DNA of 6,659 nt from Niveispirillum sp. GTDB lineage: Bacteria; Pseudomonadota; Alphaproteobacteria; Azospirillales; Azospirillaceae. Positions 4,684 to 6,659 of this stretch are shown piece after piece. How positions within the stretch are numbered: position 1 is the stretch's first letter; each line of letters opens with the position of its first letter. The stretch is from NCBI GenBank assembly GCA_016463045.1, contig JAEMSB010000270.1:1-6659 (forward strand), in the 5' to 3' direction. The position numbers and the translations under genes were made by a program. The notes under the pieces are model-generated. The model was given only the letters and a program-made list of their open reading frames with translations, made no database searches and had not been told where the DNA came from.

Positions 4684-6659
4684 ATGGCTGCTGGTGGTAC
4701 ACTGACCCTATCGGGTGGTGCGGACATAACCCTGACGGCGGGTACCGTATATTCCTTCGTGAAGGGTGTCGGCGGCACCCAGGGCCTGGTGTTGAACACC
4801 AACGGCCAGACCATGACCGTCACCAACCTGGACCACCTTTATGGTGGCACCAATCTCAAGGCACCGGAGGTCATCACCCTGGGCGGAACCAGCGGCAATA
4901 CGCTGGGTATCGCCAGACTTGAAACCCTCATCGGCAATACCGGCCGGGATGTCCTGACCTTCGGCATCTTCGGCAGCACGATCAATGCATCTAGCATCGA
5001 AACCTTTATCGGCGGCAGCAGCGGCACCGATTTTATCACGCTGGCCGCAACCGGCGGCAACACCGTCTCCATAAGCTTCGTCGAATCGCTATTGGGCGGT
5101 AGCGGCAAAGATGTCGCCATAACCGCCACCACCATCGGCACCACGACAACTGTCGGACTGGTTGAAACCATTATTGGCGGCGGCGCCCTGGATGTCTTCG
5201 CCACCATTTCAAGCGTCGACGGCAACACCGCCATGGTGGTGGGTGCCGAAATTCTGCTCGGCAATGGCACCAAGAACGATGCCTATTCGCTGGGCAGCGG
5301 CGGCAACACCCTGGGTGTGGGGTTCGTCGACACGCTGATCGGCGGCAGCGGCTATGACGTCGTTACAGGTGGATTCAAGAACGGGTCGATCAACCGTTCC
5401 ACCGGCGCCATGACGATGCTGATATCTGCCATCGAGTATATCGCCGGCGGGACGGGTGTCCGCGACGCGATTTTGCTTAGCGATATCAACACCACGATCA
5501 CCGTTGCTGATATCGACACGCTGATTGGCACCAGCGGTGTTGACGTTGTCACGATGGACGAACGCCGGGTCACCCAGATCATCGGTGACACGGCACTGGC
5601 GGCCGCCACCGCTGCTAGCACCATGCTGGTATCCCTGGTCGAAACCCTGATCGGTTCGGCCGGGCAGGACATTGTCTCCCTGACCGCGGCAGGGTCGTCT
5701 AATGGTAACACCATCCGCGTATCGCAGATCGAAACCCTGAATGGGAACGGTTTCAGCTACAATGATTATGTTATCCTGGCCGATACCAATGCCAAGACGA
5801 TAACTATCGGCCTCGTGGAAACGCTGCTCGGTACGAGTGGCACTGACGTCGTCGCGTTGGCAGCTGTTGCACTGGCATCCAACACCATTCAGATCGCTGG
5901 TATCGAAACCATCATTGGCAGCAAGAATTCTGATACCGTCTATTTAACCAGTGCCAGCACGGTGGCCACCGCAGCGGTGGAAGAGATATTCGGCAGCAGC
6001 GGTGCCGACACGGTCCGGTTCCTTTCCGGAACCACGACGACGGCAAACATCGATTCCATCGAGACCCTGATCGGTGGCGACGCCACAAACATCATCAGCA
6101 GCAGCCAGACCACGGGGACAACCCTCAGTGTCGATATGCTGGGCACCCTTGTGGGCGCCAGTAAATTTAATGATTTCGTCCGGCTGACAAGTGCTGCCAC
6201 GGCCCTGGCAGTTAAGGATATCGAAACCCTAATCGGCAGTGCCTACAACGACACCGTCGCAATTGGCGGCGGCACCACGGCTGTGTCGTCTGTGGAAACT
6301 CTGATCGGTTCCGGTTCGGGTGCCGTAGTGCTTGCCACAAGTGGCAACACCGTCTCCGCAGCCATGCTCTCGACACTGGTGGGCAGCAGCGGCCAAGACG
6401 TGGTCACCCTGCTCAGCAATGGCAGCACCTCGACCATATCTGCGGTGGAAACACTGCTGGGTGGAACTGGCATCGACATAATTACCCTGGCCGATACTGC
6501 TGCCACCATCTTTGTTTCTGGTGTAGAAACCCTGATGACCGGGTCGCAGACGCTGGCTCTGTCCGGTGCTGCCCAGACCATCATTATCGGTGGCGTTACA
6601 AACATCCTGCAGATGCCGGCCACGGGCGGCAGCAGCGCCGTTGCCCTGCCCTATCAGAC
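4684..6659 (+). CDS. Large repetitive RTX-like / beta-solenoid surface or secreted protein, partial (3' end beyond right edge)
   Basis: The frame is open for 658 codons from the ATG at 4684 to the right edge. After a short head (MAAGGTLTLSGGADITLTAG) the protein consists of about 20 degenerate units of about 27 residues, each with a core like (V/I)ETLIGGSGxDVVTL. Some cores match the RTX calcium-binding nonapeptide GGxGxDxUx, for example GGSGKDVAI (138-146), GGSGYDVVT (220-228) and GGTGIDIIT (593-601). RTX proteins normally stack such nonapeptides directly; here there is one per unit, so a beta-solenoid with aspartate-lined turns is an alternative. There is no hydrophobic N-terminal signal peptide, no transmembrane segment, no Cys and no Trp in the visible part, which fits type I export through a C-terminal signal outside the window. 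The composition is rich in Gly, Thr, Ser, Ala, Val and Ile. A role as adhesin, S-layer-like or matrix protein is inferred. The gene has its own ribosome binding site and a 363-base leader, so it is probably transcribed separately from the enzyme upstream. Confidence 0.88.
   Translation, partial: MAAGGTLTLSGGADITLTAGTVYSFVKGVGGTQGLVLNTNGQTMTVTNLDHLYGGTNLKAPEVITLGGTSGNTLGIARLETLIGNTGRDVLTFGIFGSTINASSIETFIGGSSGTDFITLAATGGNTVSISFVESLLGGSGKDVAITATTIGTTTTVGLVETIIGGGALDVFATISSVDGNTAMVVGAEILLGNGTKNDAYSLGSGGNTLGVGFVDTLIGGSGYDVVTGGFKNGSINRSTGAMTMLISAIEYIAGGTGVRDAILLSDINTTITVADIDTLIGTSGVDVVTMDERRVTQIIGDTALAAATAASTMLVSLVETLIGSAGQDIVSLTAAGSSNGNTIRVSQIETLNGNGFSYNDYVILADTNAKTITIGLVETLLGTSGTDVVALAAVALASNTIQIAGIETIIGSKNSDTVYLTSASTVATAAVEEIFGSSGADTVRFLSGTTTTANIDSIETLIGGDATNIISSSQTTGTTLSVDMLGTLVGASKFNDFVRLTSAATALAVKDIETLIGSAYNDTVAIGGGTTAVSSVETLIGSGSGAVVLATSGNTVSAAMLSTLVGSSGQDVVTLLSNGSTSTISAVETLLGGTGIDIITLADTAATIFVSGVETLMTGSQTLALSGAAQTIIIGGVTNILQMPATGGSSAVALPYQ
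4822..6595 (+). repeat. Array of about 20 degenerate ~27-residue (~81-bp) coding repeats
   Basis: The conserved acidic residue of the core falls at protein positions 50 (Asp), 80, 106, 134, 161, 189, 216 (Asp), 251, 278 (Asp), 320, 350, 379, 408, 433, 460, 514, 538, 589 and 615, with degenerate units at 487, 563 and about 639. Most intervals are 24-30 residues. Two are longer, 35 and 42, where loops are inserted. DNA copies are well diverged, with different codons for the same core, so the array is old and kept by selection on protein shape rather than produced by recent slippage. Confidence 0.85.

Noticed and set aside
4671..4922. Overlapping 83-codon plus-strand frame starting with GTG at 4671
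   Set aside because: It uses the ribosome binding site region of the repeat protein as coding sequence, is in a different frame, and its Gly/His/Arg-rich product resembles nothing; the ATG at 4684 has better spacing and a 658-codon open frame.
4822..6595. Periodic DNA repeats considered as a CRISPR-like or mobile repeat array
   Set aside because: The period is a multiple of three, the frame stays open throughout, and similarity is at protein rather than nucleotide level, so it is a coding repeat.
4839..6623. Series of minus-strand open frames (4839-5273, 5352-5714, 5940-6200, 6243-6623) opposite the repeat array
   Set aside because: They recur because the repeated coding units give similar antisense frames. 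Their translations are low-complexity Val/Ser/Pro-rich with no start signals, so they are shadows of the repeat gene.

Overview
The window reads as a stretch of a GC-rich bacterial genome, probably an alphaproteobacterium of the Rhodospirillales/Azospirillum type. That assignment rests only on general GC-rich codon choice, the gene style (glycosyltransferases fused to TPR repeats) and the large glycine/threonine-rich repeat protein; no marker gene is present. It holds three protein-coding genes, two of them cut by the window edges. I see no RNA gene, CRISPR array, insertion sequence or phage feature.

Left part (1-1505, minus strand): a GT-B fold, GT4-like glycosyltransferase with an EX7E motif, followed by a TPR-like helical tail that runs off the left edge. 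A 64-base gap separates it from a divergently transcribed gene (1570-4320, plus strand) encoding a 916-residue multidomain enzyme: TPR-like region, GT2 (GT-A) glycosyltransferase domain, a second TPR block, and a C-terminal domain with the three hallmark motifs of alpha-1,2-fucosyltransferase-like (GT11-type) enzymes. One polypeptide therefore appears to carry two glycosyltransferase activities joined by TPR scaffolds.

Middle (4321-4683): a 363-base AT-richer non-coding region. It contains a perfect 17-bp tandem duplication just after the stop codon, a consensus TTGACA hexamer overlapping that stop, several inverted repeats and a good ribosome binding site for the next gene.

Right part (4684 to the window end, plus strand): the first 658 residues of a large protein built from about 20 degenerate repeats with a period near 27 residues. 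Each unit is centred on a (V/I)ETLIGGSGxDVVTL-like core, related in appearance to RTX/haemolysin-type GGxGxD turns. It lacks a Sec-type signal peptide and contains no cysteine or tryptophan in the visible part, which suits a type I-secreted, calcium-binding or beta-solenoid surface protein or adhesin. The C-terminus is outside the window.

Working model (inference): the two TPR-glycosyltransferase genes build or attach sugars for a cell-surface structure, and the Ser/Thr-rich repeat protein beside them is a candidate surface protein that may be a glycosylation target or share that surface pathway. Nothing in the sequence proves the substrate link.
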